DNA of 64,000 nucleotides. Source: Sphingomonas sp. LT1P40 (lineage in GTDB: Bacteria > Pseudomonadota > Alphaproteobacteria > Sphingomonadales > Sphingomonadaceae). How positions within the stretch are numbered: the stretch's first letter is position 1; every line of letters begins with the position of its first letter. The stretch is taken from positions 310,001 through 374,000 of the forward strand of contig NZ_JAXOJT010000001.1 in NCBI RefSeq assembly GCF_036663835.1. The letters are read 5' to 3'. The position numbers were made by a program, and so were the translations under genes. Of this stretch, positions 52,924 to 60,248 are shown in pieces. The notes under the pieces are model-generated. The model saw nothing but the letters and a program-made list of their open reading frames with translations, was not told where the DNA came from and did not search any database.

Positions 52924-52955
52924 CGGGGGCGATGCAAGTTGCCCCCGCTTTCATT
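52924..52955 (+). terminator. intrinsic terminator of the M16 pair
   Basis: CGGGGGC and GCCCCCG pair around a 10-base loop and are followed by CTTTCATT, 31 bases after the stop of the second M16 gene. Confidence 0.7.
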
Positions 52956-53060
52956 CACGTTCGCGCCGAATCATCATTTGAACGGCGCCAGCGAACAACT
53001 CGCCGCAATTTTGAGCCTGTGGTGGGACGAATCGCGGGTTCCAGTCATTGAACCCCCGTT

Positions 53061-54458
53061 ATGACCCACACCCCGAACATCGCGCGTATCGCGCATCGCC
53101 GGGCCGCCGCGCTGCTTTTGGCCGCGGTCGCCATCCCCGCAACCGCCTATGCACAAGAGACGGTGACCCCGCCGACCGTGCTCGTGCCCAGCCAGCCTGC
53201 GCCGGCCCCTGCGCCGGTTACGCCTCCTGCGGCGACGGCTCCCGCCCAGCCCGGACAGTCACGCACCCCGGTCGCACCCGGCGTCGCCGAACAAGCCGCG
53301 CAGGAGGCCCGCGAACGGGCCGCCTCAGCGCGCGCCGCACGTGCCGAGCGCGCTGAGGCTCGGCCCCAGCCGCGCGCTGCACGACCCGCGCCCGTGACGG
53401 AACGCGCACCCGCACCCGTCGCCGCCCCTGCACCCGTTGCCGTTCCCGAACCGACGGCCCCTGTTGCCGCAACGCCGGTGACGCCGCCTCCTGCTGAAGT
53501 CGCGCCGCCGCCCGCCGAGACCGCGCCGGTAACGACTGCCGAAACCGATGTCGCGCCTGAAGCGGCAACCGGCGGCAGCACGATCTGGCTGCTGCTTGCG
53601 GGCCTTGGCCTTGCCGCTGCGGCGATCGCCGCCTTCATGCTGCTGCGTCGCCGTCGTGACGACGATGTCTATGAGGAAGCCTATGAAGCCGAGGCGTATG
53701 AGCCGGTCGCCGAACCGGTCGCAATAGCCCCGGTGCATGAAGAGCGCGCCGTCGAGGCACCTGTTGCTCCGCGTGCCGATCCTGCCGCCGCAGCGCCGCT
53801 GTTTATACAGCGACCGACGGTCGCGGAAACCCGTGAGACCGAAATCGCAGAGATCGACGAACCGGCCGAGGCACAGCCTGCGCTGGAAAATGCCGAGATG
53901 GTCACGCCCGACGCGGCGGATATCGATGCGGTGCTTGGCGGCGTAAAACCGAGCGGCAGCCGTCCGCAGCTTGAGCTGGCTATGCGGCCTACGCGTGCAG
54001 GAATGAGTCGTCGCGGTGCGATGGTCGAGTTCGAGCTGACCGTCGCCAATTCGGGCGGGATCGCGGCGGAAGATGTCCGCATCGGTGCCTTCATGCTGGG
54101 CGGCAATGCCGGACAGGATGCCGCGATCGATCAGCTGCTGATCGATCCGCCCGCCGATTCGGTGATGCCGTCGGAGCGGATCGAGCCCGGCGACGGTCGT
54201 CGCCTCGATGCATCGGTCACGATGCCGCGCGACTATGTCGATGCCGCAATGGGTGACAGCGACGATGGCTTCACTCCGATCCTCGTCGCCGATGCCCGCT
54301 ATCGCATGCCCGATGGCAGTGAAGGCCGCACTGCCGCTGCCTTCACCATTGGCCGCGTCAACGGTGGCGAACATCTGGTGCCGATCGCGGTCCAGGACGA
54401 CCCGGCAATGTATGCCGACATCGAGGCGCGGCTGCACAGCGTCCCCGCCAAGGTATGA
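53061..54458 (+). CDS. membrane protein with Pro/Ala-rich stalk, paralogue A
   Basis: A 465-residue protein. The signal peptide ends in TAYAQE; residues about 25-175 are Pro/Ala/Arg-rich and disordered; one transmembrane helix (IWLLLAGLGLAAAAIAAFML) is followed by RRRRDDD; the C-terminal domain (residues 310-465) is beta-rich (VEFELTVANSGGIAAEDVRI), resembling CARDB/DUF11 domains. By orientation the last domain should be cytoplasmic. The next gene has the same layout. I do not recognise a named family. The low-complexity region may be a cell-wall-spanning linker. Confidence 0.85.
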   Translation: MTHTPNIARIAHRRAAALLLAAVAIPATAYAQETVTPPTVLVPSQPAPAPAPVTPPAATAPAQPGQSRTPVAPGVAEQAAQEARERAASARAARAERAEARPQPRAARPAPVTERAPAPVAAPAPVAVPEPTAPVAATPVTPPPAEVAPPPAETAPVTTAETDVAPEAATGGSTIWLLLAGLGLAAAAIAAFMLLRRRRDDDVYEEAYEAEAYEPVAEPVAIAPVHEERAVEAPVAPRADPAAAAPLFIQRPTVAETRETEIAEIDEPAEAQPALENAEMVTPDAADIDAVLGGVKPSGSRPQLELAMRPTRAGMSRRGAMVEFELTVANSGGIAAEDVRIGAFMLGGNAGQDAAIDQLLIDPPADSVMPSERIEPGDGRRLDASVTMPRDYVDAAMGDSDDGFTPILVADARYRMPDGSEGRTAAAFTIGRVNGGEHLVPIAVQDDPAMYADIEARLHSVPAKV

Positions 54459-54463
54459 GTACC

Positions 54464-54505
54464 GCCCGCCCCGTTGCATATGCGGCGGGGCGGGCATCGT
54501 TTTCG
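54464..54505 (+). terminator. hairpin between the two membrane paralogues
   Basis: GCCCGCCCC and GGGGCGGGC form a perfect stem with a 14-base loop, followed by ATCGTTTTC. It lies six bases after the stop of paralogue A. It includes an ATG that could otherwise start paralogue B, which makes the GTG at 54564 the better start. Confidence 0.65.
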
Positions 54506-54563
54506 CCGAACCTGCGCATTTTTTGGTGCGCGGGTTCGTTCGCATCATGCTAACGCGCGGCCC

Positions 54564-55724
54564 GTGACTTTGCTAAATCTCCGCGCGACCACCGCGCTGT
54601 TCCCCTTGCTGCTCCTCGCTGCCATCGCTGCGACCCCGGTCGCTGCCCAGAACAGCCAGCAGCCGGTGATTATCACGCCGCCGATGCAGGATTTCAGTCT
54701 GCCCCCGACGGGCCAGACCCCGACACCGCGCCCAACGGCGGCACCCACGCCCGCGCCGACTCCGGTGCCGATCCGTCCCGTGCCGGTCCCGCAGGTATCG
54801 CCAACGGCGACCCGCACCCCCGCGCCACGTTCGGTCGCGACCAGCGCCGCTCCTGTGCCCCAGCCGAGCGCCCCGGTCCCTGAAACGTCGCCCGGCCCGG
54901 TCGATATGCCTATGACGCCGGTCACACCGGCGACGCCAATCCAGAGCGATTTGACCTCCGACATCGCTGCCAATCCCGAGACTGCGAGCGAGATGCCCGG
55001 CTGGCTGTTGCCCGTGCTGGGCGGCGCGCTGTTGCTGGTCGCGGGACTCACCGCTGGCTGGTGGTTTGGCCGCCGTCGTCGTCGCGAGGACGAGGAAGCG
55101 GAGGAGGCACCTGTCTTCACGCCGCCCGCGTCGGCTCCGTCACCGGGTCCGCCCCCGCTCGACCGCAGAGCGCCGTCAGCGCAGCCAGCGGCACCGCGCG
55201 CCGCGCCGTCTGCGCCGCCGCCCGAGGGGCCGCTGCTCACCGAAATGCGTCCGCTGCGTGCCGCGATCCGCGACGGCATAGTGACGGTCGATTTCGAGCT
55301 GTTCATCCAGAATCGCGGGACCGAGGCCGCCGACAATATCCGCGCCACGCTCGCGCTGCTCGGGGCCAATGCCGAGCAGGACCAGCAGATCGCCGCCTTC
55401 CACGCCGCCGCGCGCATGGCGGCGGGGGCGGAACCGTTCAGCCTGGCACCGGGCGGCGTCTATATGCTGAGCGGGCAAGTGAGCCTGCCGGGCGACCAGA
55501 TGGCTGTCGTCAATGTGCAGGGCAAGCCGATGTTCGTGCCGATCCTGCCGGTCGCACTACGCTGGTATGCCGGCCTCAGCATCCGCACGCTGCGCGACGT
55601 GTTCATGGTCGGCACTGCGCCGGCGCAGGGCAGCGACAAGCTTGGGCCGCTATGGGTAGAGCGCGCGGGTGAGGGCTTTGGGCGGCTGGCGGCGAAGCGA
55701 TATGTGCCGAAGGTGGCCGGCTAA
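54564..55724 (+). CDS. membrane protein with Pro/Thr-rich stalk, paralogue B
   Basis: A 386-residue protein with the same order as paralogue A: signal peptide (LLNLRATTALFPLLLLAAIA, cleavage near PVAAQN), a Pro/Thr-rich disordered region (TPRPTAAPTPAPTPVPIRPV), one transmembrane helix (WLLPVLGGALLLVAGLTAGW) then RRRRREDE, and a C-terminal beta domain (VDFELFIQNRGTEAADNIRA) similar to that of A. A duplication is therefore likely. GTG start; function unknown. Confidence 0.85.
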   Translation: MTLLNLRATTALFPLLLLAAIAATPVAAQNSQQPVIITPPMQDFSLPPTGQTPTPRPTAAPTPAPTPVPIRPVPVPQVSPTATRTPAPRSVATSAAPVPQPSAPVPETSPGPVDMPMTPVTPATPIQSDLTSDIAANPETASEMPGWLLPVLGGALLLVAGLTAGWWFGRRRRREDEEAEEAPVFTPPASAPSPGPPPLDRRAPSAQPAAPRAAPSAPPPEGPLLTEMRPLRAAIRDGIVTVDFELFIQNRGTEAADNIRATLALLGANAEQDQQIAAFHAAARMAAGAEPFSLAPGGVYMLSGQVSLPGDQMAVVNVQGKPMFVPILPVALRWYAGLSIRTLRDVFMVGTAPAQGSDKLGPLWVERAGEGFGRLAAKRYVPKVAG

Positions 55725-56092
55725 CCGTCGTAAGCCGCGACCGCTGCGACGAGCATCGCTATAGGAGCGAGCAAGATTGCTGCGGGCATCCAAGCAAGTA
55801 CCCGCCATATTCGTGTTTCGCCGAGTAAGGGGCTTTCCGGCGTGATCAGTTCCGGATCAATGCCGGTTTGCCTTGCGAGCGCCGTCGCAAAACGATTCCA
55901 CTCTTCCGGGGTACCCATCTCCACACTGGGTAGCGCCTTGTGCAAAGAGCGGAACACATCGCCTGCTGTCACCCAACCGATCGCATCTTTATCGTCAAGC
56001 TTTACGCCAAACGCTGTTTCGACTTCCTCGATCGCCCAAATCTCATCGCCGTCCCCACCCAATCCGACGCTGTGAACCGGTGAATCCGTCAT
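55721..56092 (-). CDS. acyl-carrier-like protein with C-terminal TM, 123 aa
   Basis: A 123-residue protein. Residues 10-60 (AIEEVETAFGVKLDDKDAIG) resemble an acyl-carrier-like helical fold of the DUF1493 type, without the phosphopantetheine DSL motif. Then comes GIDPELITPESPLLGETRIW, which also fits that fold, and a C-terminal hydrophobic helix (WMPAAILLAPIAMLVAAVAA). It overlaps paralogue B by four bases (convergent). Role unknown. Confidence 0.65.
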   Translation of the reverse strand: MTDSPVHSVGLGGDGDEIWAIEEVETAFGVKLDDKDAIGWVTAGDVFRSLHKALPSVEMGTPEEWNRFATALARQTGIDPELITPESPLLGETRIWRVLAWMPAAILLAPIAMLVAAVAAYDG

Positions 56093-56118
56093 CTGACCAG
56101 CCTAACCCGTGCGCGCCC

Positions 56119-56153
56119 CAACGAAAAGGGGCGGTCCGTCGCCGGACCGCCCC
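56119..56153 (-). terminator. intrinsic terminator of rplJ-rplL
   Basis: On the minus strand GGGGCGGTCCG and CGGACCGCCCC pair around GCGA and are followed by TTTTCGTT, about 30 bases after the rplL stop. Perfect stem of 11 pairs. Confidence 0.9.
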
Positions 56154-56185
56154 CTTCATTTCGTCTGCCGTGAAGCAGAAGAAGC

Positions 56186-56563
56186 TTACTTGACCTCGAC
56201 GGTCGCGCCGGCTTCTTCGAGCTGCTTCTTGATCTTCTCGGCTTCGTCCTTCGACACGCCTTCCTTGACGGCCTTTGGCGCGCCTTCGACGAGTGCCTTG
56301 GCTTCGGTCAGGCCGAGCTGCGTGATCGCGCGGACTTCCTTGATGACGTTGATCTTCTTGCCACCGTCGCCGGTGAGGATCACGTCGAATTCGGTCTGCT
56401 CTTCAGCAGCCGGGGCAGCGGCGCCGCCGCCAGCAGCAGGAGCCGCAGCAACAGCGGCAGCAGCCGAAACGCCCCACTTCTCTTCGAGCAGCTTCGACAG
56501 CTCAGCTGCTTCGAGGACGGTCAGTTCCGACAGGGCGTCGACGAGCTTGTTCAGGTCAGCCAT
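56186..56563 (-). CDS. rplL: 50S ribosomal protein L7/L12
   Basis: A 125-residue stalk protein. The N-terminal dimerisation helices ([22 protein letters not shown]) are joined by an Ala/Gly/Pro hinge to the C-terminal domain that contacts GTPase factors ([34 protein letters not shown]). It follows rplJ by 54 bases and ends at a strong terminator. rpoB, usually next, is not here. Confidence 0.98.
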   Translation of the reverse strand: MADLNKLVDALSELTVLEAAELSKLLEEKWGVSAAAAVAAAPAAGGGAAAPAAEEQTEFDVILTGDGGKKINVIKEVRAITQLGLTEAKALVEGAPKAVKEGVSKDEAEKIKKQLEEAGATVEVK

Positions 56564-56616
56564 TTGATATTCCTTCAATCAGATTGGTTCGAAAATTATC
56601 GCGAAAGAACACCGCC

Positions 56617-57132
56617 TCAGGCGGCTTCCTTCTCCGCATATGCCGAAAGCACACGAGCAAGCTGTGCCGCAGGTGCCTGGGTGATGGTCGCGATCTTGGT
56701 TGCCGGGGCAACGATAAGACCAACGATCTTCGCACGCAGTTCATCCAGCGACGGCAGCGAGGCGAGTGCCTTGATGCCTTCCGCGTCGAGCAGCTGGCTT
56801 CCCATCGCGCCGCCAATGACTTCGATCTTGTCATTGGTCTTTGCGAACTCGATCATCACCTTTGCCGCAGCAACGGGGTCGATCGAGGTGGAAAGCGCCG
56901 TCGGACCCGTCAACAGGTCCGCCAGCACCGTGTAGTCGGTGCCGTCGAGCGCGATTTTGGCAAGGCGGTTCTTCGCGACCTGGTAGCTCGCACCAGCTGC
57001 ACGCATCTTGTTGCGGAGGTCCGTCGATTGCTTGACGGTCATCCCGAGATTGCGGGTGACAACCACCACGCCGACCTCGTTAAAGGTGCGATTCAGCTCG
57101 GCAACGGCTTCGGTCTTCTGAGCACGATCCAT
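56617..57132 (-). CDS. rplJ: 50S ribosomal protein L10
   Basis: A 171-residue protein that anchors the L7/L12 stalk to 23S rRNA. It begins MDRAQKTEAVAEL and includes NRTFNEVGVVVVTRNLGM, SYQVAKNRLAKIAL and GPTALSTSIDPVAAAKVMIEF, standard L10 segments, with a C-terminal helix for L12 binding. It is autoregulated through the leader RNA upstream. rplK and rplA are not directly upstream. Confidence 0.98.
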   Translation of the reverse strand: MDRAQKTEAVAELNRTFNEVGVVVVTRNLGMTVKQSTDLRNKMRAAGASYQVAKNRLAKIALDGTDYTVLADLLTGPTALSTSIDPVAAAKVMIEFAKTNDKIEVIGGAMGSQLLDAEGIKALASLPSLDELRAKIVGLIVAPATKIATITQAPAAQLARVLSAYAEKEAA

Positions 57133-57159
57133 GCCGGTCTCCTCAAAATACCCCAACCA

Positions 57160-57360
57160 GATGGTTGGAGCCGGTTACGCCGGAGGATGGGCGGATGCCC
57201 AACCCCCTACTGTCCGAGGGAGCATGATCGTCAGGGCCGAATCGCTCCGGCGGGCTGACCCGGACACGCCACGAATGGCAAGGCCGGATAAAATCTCTGT
57301 CCCCGTCTTGGCAGGAAATTAAGACCGGCAAATTCCGGTCACCTACTGTCTCGGACGGTT
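57160..57360 (-). ncRNA. ribosomal protein L10 leader
   Basis: The minus-strand segment upstream of rplJ contains GACAGTAGGTGACCGG, CTTAATTTCCTGCCAAGACG, and later GGACAGTAGGGGGTTGGGC, which match the alphaproteobacterial L10 leader RNA, the binding site of L10-(L12)4 for translational feedback. End points are approximate. Confidence 0.75.
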
Positions 57361-57398
57361 CGCGCGCACAGGGTCACCCCCGAACGAACGAAGGCGCG

Positions 57399-57426
57399 CC
57401 AATAACGGACGGGGCGGGGAAGTCAA
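57399..57426 (-). promoter_or_regulatory. rplJ promoter
   Basis: On the minus strand, TTGACT and, after 16 bases, TATTGG resemble -35 and -10 elements; the start would be near 57392, giving a leader of about 260 bases that includes the L10 leader. This supports an independent rplJ-rplL transcript. Confidence 0.5.
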
Positions 57427-57537
57427 GGCGGGGATCGCGCGCGCCCGGTTTGCGACTCTGGGGCCGCTCGCGTTGCACTCAACCGGCGAACGCGCATGGG
57501 CCGAACCGGAATTCCGACCGCGCGTATCGACGCCATC

Positions 57538-57550
57538 GATTGTCACAATC
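57538..57550. promoter_or_regulatory. perfect dyad in the intergenic region
   Basis: GATTGT and ACAATC flank a single C. The symmetry suggests an operator for a dimeric regulator of the secreted protease gene or rplJ, but no family is identified. Confidence 0.3.
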
Positions 57551-57785
57551 GCCACCTATACGGATTCCGTAAACAGTACAGTAACTTATAGACAAGACTT
57601 CATCAATTGCTCATCGAAGTAAATATCGATCCCTGATTTCCAAAGACTTGGAATAGTCAACTACCGATGATATAGCCGCTCTGCTTTCAATGTAAAAATT
57701 AGCGTTCCAACTCGATATGCCGTTTCCATGACTGGACGGTTGTTTTCGTGCGTGCCTTTTGCTCGAACACGTTGGAGAGGTTGAA

Positions 57786-58910
57786 ATGCACTATAGATTC
57801 GCAATCATTGTCGGTGCCGCAGCCATTGCCGGACTTGGCGCGGTCGGTGCCGCTTCCTTTGCCGGACCTACCGCCGGGCAACCCGGCGTTGCACAGATCA
57901 AGCCGTCAGCAATCCGTATTCCGGAGCGGGCGATCTATAGCCAGCGCCTGACCAAGGCATCACCGGCGATCCGCACCCAGATCACGCAGTTGCGGTCCGT
58001 GGCAGTCCAGAACAACTGGACCTTCAACATCAGCTATACCGAGGCGATGGACCGCCCGCTGTCGCAACTGGCGGGGCTCAAACCGCCCACCGATCTCGCA
58101 TCGACCGCGCCGCAGGTGAACAGCTTTGCCGTGCAGGCGCTGCAGCTCGACAAGCAGTTCCTGGCCGAACAAAATGTGACGCTCGCCGCGCTGCCCTGTG
58201 CCGCCGGATCGGCGACGTGCAGCTATCAGTCGGCGTTCGGGCCGGTGCGCAATCAGGGCGGCTGTGGCAGCTGCTGGGCGTTTGCGACGATGGGCGCGTA
58301 TGAGGGCAGCTATCGACTGCTGTACGGCAGCGCGATCGACTCGTCGGAACAGCATGTCCTGTCATGCTCCGGCGCCGGCACCTGCGGGGGCGGCTGGTGG
58401 GCGTTCCCATGGTTGCTGGGGACGAAGGACCGGACCGAGAGCCAGATGCCCTATACGGCGGCCAACGGCACCTGCACGCCGTCGCCGAACGGGCTCTACC
58501 GGGCATCGGCATGGGGCTATGTCGGCAACGGATCGTCGGTGCCCAGCGTCGCACAGCTAAAGGCGGCGCTCGCGCAATATGGCCCGCTCGCGGTCGCGGT
58601 GCGCGTCACACCCGCGTTTCAGGCCTATGGCGGCGGCGTGTTCAACCAGACCGATAATGGTCCGCTCAATCATGGCGTGACCCTGATCGGCTGGGACGAC
58701 AGCAAACAGGCATGGCTGATCCGCAACAGCTGGGGCGCGGTCTGGGGTGACGGCGGGAATATGTGGATCCGCTATGGCAGCAACCGGATCGGCTATGCGG
58801 CATCCTGGGTTCGCCCGGTGCGCGCGGGGCTGGTCATCAACCCCAAATTCTTCGATCTGATCCGTCGCTCGCGGCTGCCGTTCCGGGTGCCAGAGCCGGT
58901 CGGCTCATAA
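57786..58910 (+). CDS. papain-like C1 family cysteine protease, secreted
   Basis: A 374-residue precursor. The signal peptide (residues 1-24) is followed by a long propeptide; the catalytic domain starts near residue 135. Active-site residues are Gln157 in NQGGCGSCWAF, Cys163, His296 in NHGVTLIGWDD, and Asn314 in IRNSWGAVWGDGG; extra cysteines in the domain can form disulfides. This is a full set for a papain-type enzyme, unusual in Proteobacteria. The start MHYRF follows GAGAGG-like sequence and an AT-rich upstream region. It is followed, with a TAATG overlap, by a gene for a chagasin-like inhibitor. Confidence 0.92.
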   Translation: MHYRFAIIVGAAAIAGLGAVGAASFAGPTAGQPGVAQIKPSAIRIPERAIYSQRLTKASPAIRTQITQLRSVAVQNNWTFNISYTEAMDRPLSQLAGLKPPTDLASTAPQVNSFAVQALQLDKQFLAEQNVTLAALPCAAGSATCSYQSAFGPVRNQGGCGSCWAFATMGAYEGSYRLLYGSAIDSSEQHVLSCSGAGTCGGGWWAFPWLLGTKDRTESQMPYTAANGTCTPSPNGLYRASAWGYVGNGSSVPSVAQLKAALAQYGPLAVAVRVTPAFQAYGGGVFNQTDNGPLNHGVTLIGWDDSKQAWLIRNSWGAVWGDGGNMWIRYGSNRIGYAASWVRPVRAGLVINPKFFDLIRRSRLPFRVPEPVGS

Positions 58911-59326
58911 TGAAGCCGGGGCGACCTGGCGGAATCGGCGTGGCCGCGGCGTTGCTCGCTGCGGCCGCGTGCAGCGATGGCAGCGCGGTCGGATCGGCGA
59001 CGGAGGCTTCCGTGGTCAAGCTGACCGAGGCCGAGGCCGGGCGCGTCATCGACGCCGCGCGGGGTGACGTGGTCGAGGTCCGTCTCGTGGCCCAACTGGG
59101 CACCGGCTATAGCTGGCGACGCGCCGATGACGCGCCGCTGCCATCGCTCGAGGCATCCACGGGGCCGGGCGATGGCGGTCAGGACGTCGGTGGGCAGGAC
59201 ATACAGCGGTTCCGGCTGTCGGCGACAACGACGGGCGAGCATGTGCTGCGCTTCGTCTATGAACAGCCCTTTGCCGGTGGCACGAAGAACGCCCGCACGA
59301 TCCGCTTCACGCTGCGCGTCCGCTGA
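58910..59326 (+). CDS. chagasin-like (I42) cysteine protease inhibitor lipoprotein
   Basis: A 138-residue lipoprotein (lipobox LLAAAACS, Cys21). The mature part is an all-beta immunoglobulin-like domain with the three I42 inhibitory loops: QLGTGYSW (the NPTTGY-type loop), GQDVGGQD (Gly-rich loop) and YEQPF (the RPW-type loop). Such inhibitors block papain-family proteases. It begins at TAATG overlapping the stop of the protease gene, so it is co-translated. It likely protects the cell envelope from the adjacent protease. Confidence 0.85.
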   Translation: MKPGRPGGIGVAAALLAAAACSDGSAVGSATEASVVKLTEAEAGRVIDAARGDVVEVRLVAQLGTGYSWRRADDAPLPSLEASTGPGDGGQDVGGQDIQRFRLSATTTGEHVLRFVYEQPFAGGTKNARTIRFTLRVR

Positions 59327-59343
59327 CGATAACCGAAATGCGG

Positions 59344-59658
59344 CTATTCCGCCGGGGCGGTTTCGTTCGCGCTATCCTGACGCGGCAGGCGTGCGGTCAT
59401 GCCGACCGAATCGGCGTCGTCCATCACCTGTTCCTCGGTCGCGCGCTCGTCCTCCACGACCGGTGCGGGGGTGGGCGAGGGGGTCGGCGACGGTTCGGGA
59501 TCGGCGATATTCTCGACTGGCGCTTCGTTAATCACCTCGACCACGTTTTCAGTTTCGTTTTCGGGCGGCGGTGGCCCGTCCGAACCGCCCGAACAGGCGG
59601 CGAGCGCGGTCGCGGCGAGGAGCGCGGCGGTGAGGGAAAGGCGGCGGGTCATGGTCAT
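59344..59658 (-). CDS. acidic lipoprotein, 104 aa
   Basis: A 104-residue lipoprotein. The signal peptide is MTMTRRLSLTAALLAATALAACS with a lipobox LAAC. The mature part is acidic and Pro-rich (ENIADPEPSPTPSPTPAPVVED), without a recognisable domain. Convergent with the protease-inhibitor operon. Function unknown. Confidence 0.8.
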   Translation of the reverse strand: MTMTRRLSLTAALLAATALAACSGGSDGPPPPENETENVVEVINEAPVENIADPEPSPTPSPTPAPVVEDERATEEQVMDDADSVGMTARLPRQDSANETAPAE

Positions 59659-59686
59659 TCTCCGTGTTCCGGGCAGCATTGCGTGT

Positions 59687-60235
59687 TCAGGCAATTGTTT
59701 CAGCATGGGGATCGGGCAAATGCGCGACCCAGTCAAACGTGACTTCATCGGAAATCTTGCGCGCGGGGCAGCCCGCATAGACGCCGGGCTCGGTGATCGA
59801 TTTGGTCACCAGCGACATCGCGCCGACCAGCACATTGTCACAGATCGTCAGCGGCCCCAGCAACGTCGAATTGGTTGCGATGACGACATTGTCGCCCAAC
59901 ACGAAGGTGCGGCCCGCACGGCTTTTTTCGATGAAGTCGGGATCGTTCGGCCGTCCGCCTCCGAACTTCACGCCCGACATCACTACCACGCGCCCTTGCG
60001 AATAGACGCCGACGCCGCCGAACATGACCCCCACCGGATGCGCGATCGACAAATGTTTGATATCAACCGAGAACGACCAGACGTCGATGCCGAAGAAGAC
60101 CAGGATGCACCGGTCGATGAACATGCCGACGAACCGCCCGACCACCGGCACGCGCCGGTAGAAGAAGCGCGCCAAGGCGATGGCGGCATTGACCTGCCAC
60201 TGCATCGAGATCAGTTTCGAGAAGGTGGCGCGCAT
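59687..60235 (-). CDS. hexapeptide-repeat acyltransferase, serine acetyltransferase-like
   Basis: A 182-residue protein. N-terminal helices (MRATFSKLISMQWQVNAAIA) precede a left-handed beta-helix of hexapeptide repeats (VGVMFGGVGVYSQGRVVVMSG, NVVIATNSTLLGPLTICDNVLVG). The family includes serine O-acetyltransferase and sugar acetyltransferases. It lacks the complete CysE N-terminal domain, so a glycan acetyltransferase is also possible. It lies 13 bases after the L,D-transpeptidase gene on the same strand. Confidence 0.8.
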   Translation of the reverse strand: MRATFSKLISMQWQVNAAIALARFFYRRVPVVGRFVGMFIDRCILVFFGIDVWSFSVDIKHLSIAHPVGVMFGGVGVYSQGRVVVMSGVKFGGGRPNDPDFIEKSRAGRTFVLGDNVVIATNSTLLGPLTICDNVLVGAMSLVTKSITEPGVYAGCPARKISDEVTFDWVAHLPDPHAETIA

Positions 60236-60248
60236 TCGGTTTTGGGGA

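Larger units (their letters stand above)
57133..57785. other. 653-bp gap with L10 leader and a divergent promoter
   Basis: No gene recognised. The first 260 bases on the minus strand are the rplJ leader. From about 57540 to 57760 the sequence is much richer in A and T than its surroundings and leads to the secreted protease gene. A perfect dyad GATTGT-C-ACAATC is at 57538-57550. Confidence 0.6.

Noticed and set aside
53325..54548. Long minus-strand frame opposite the first membrane paralogue
   Set aside because: A mirror of codon bias in GC-rich DNA; translation is rich in Arg and His with no domain.
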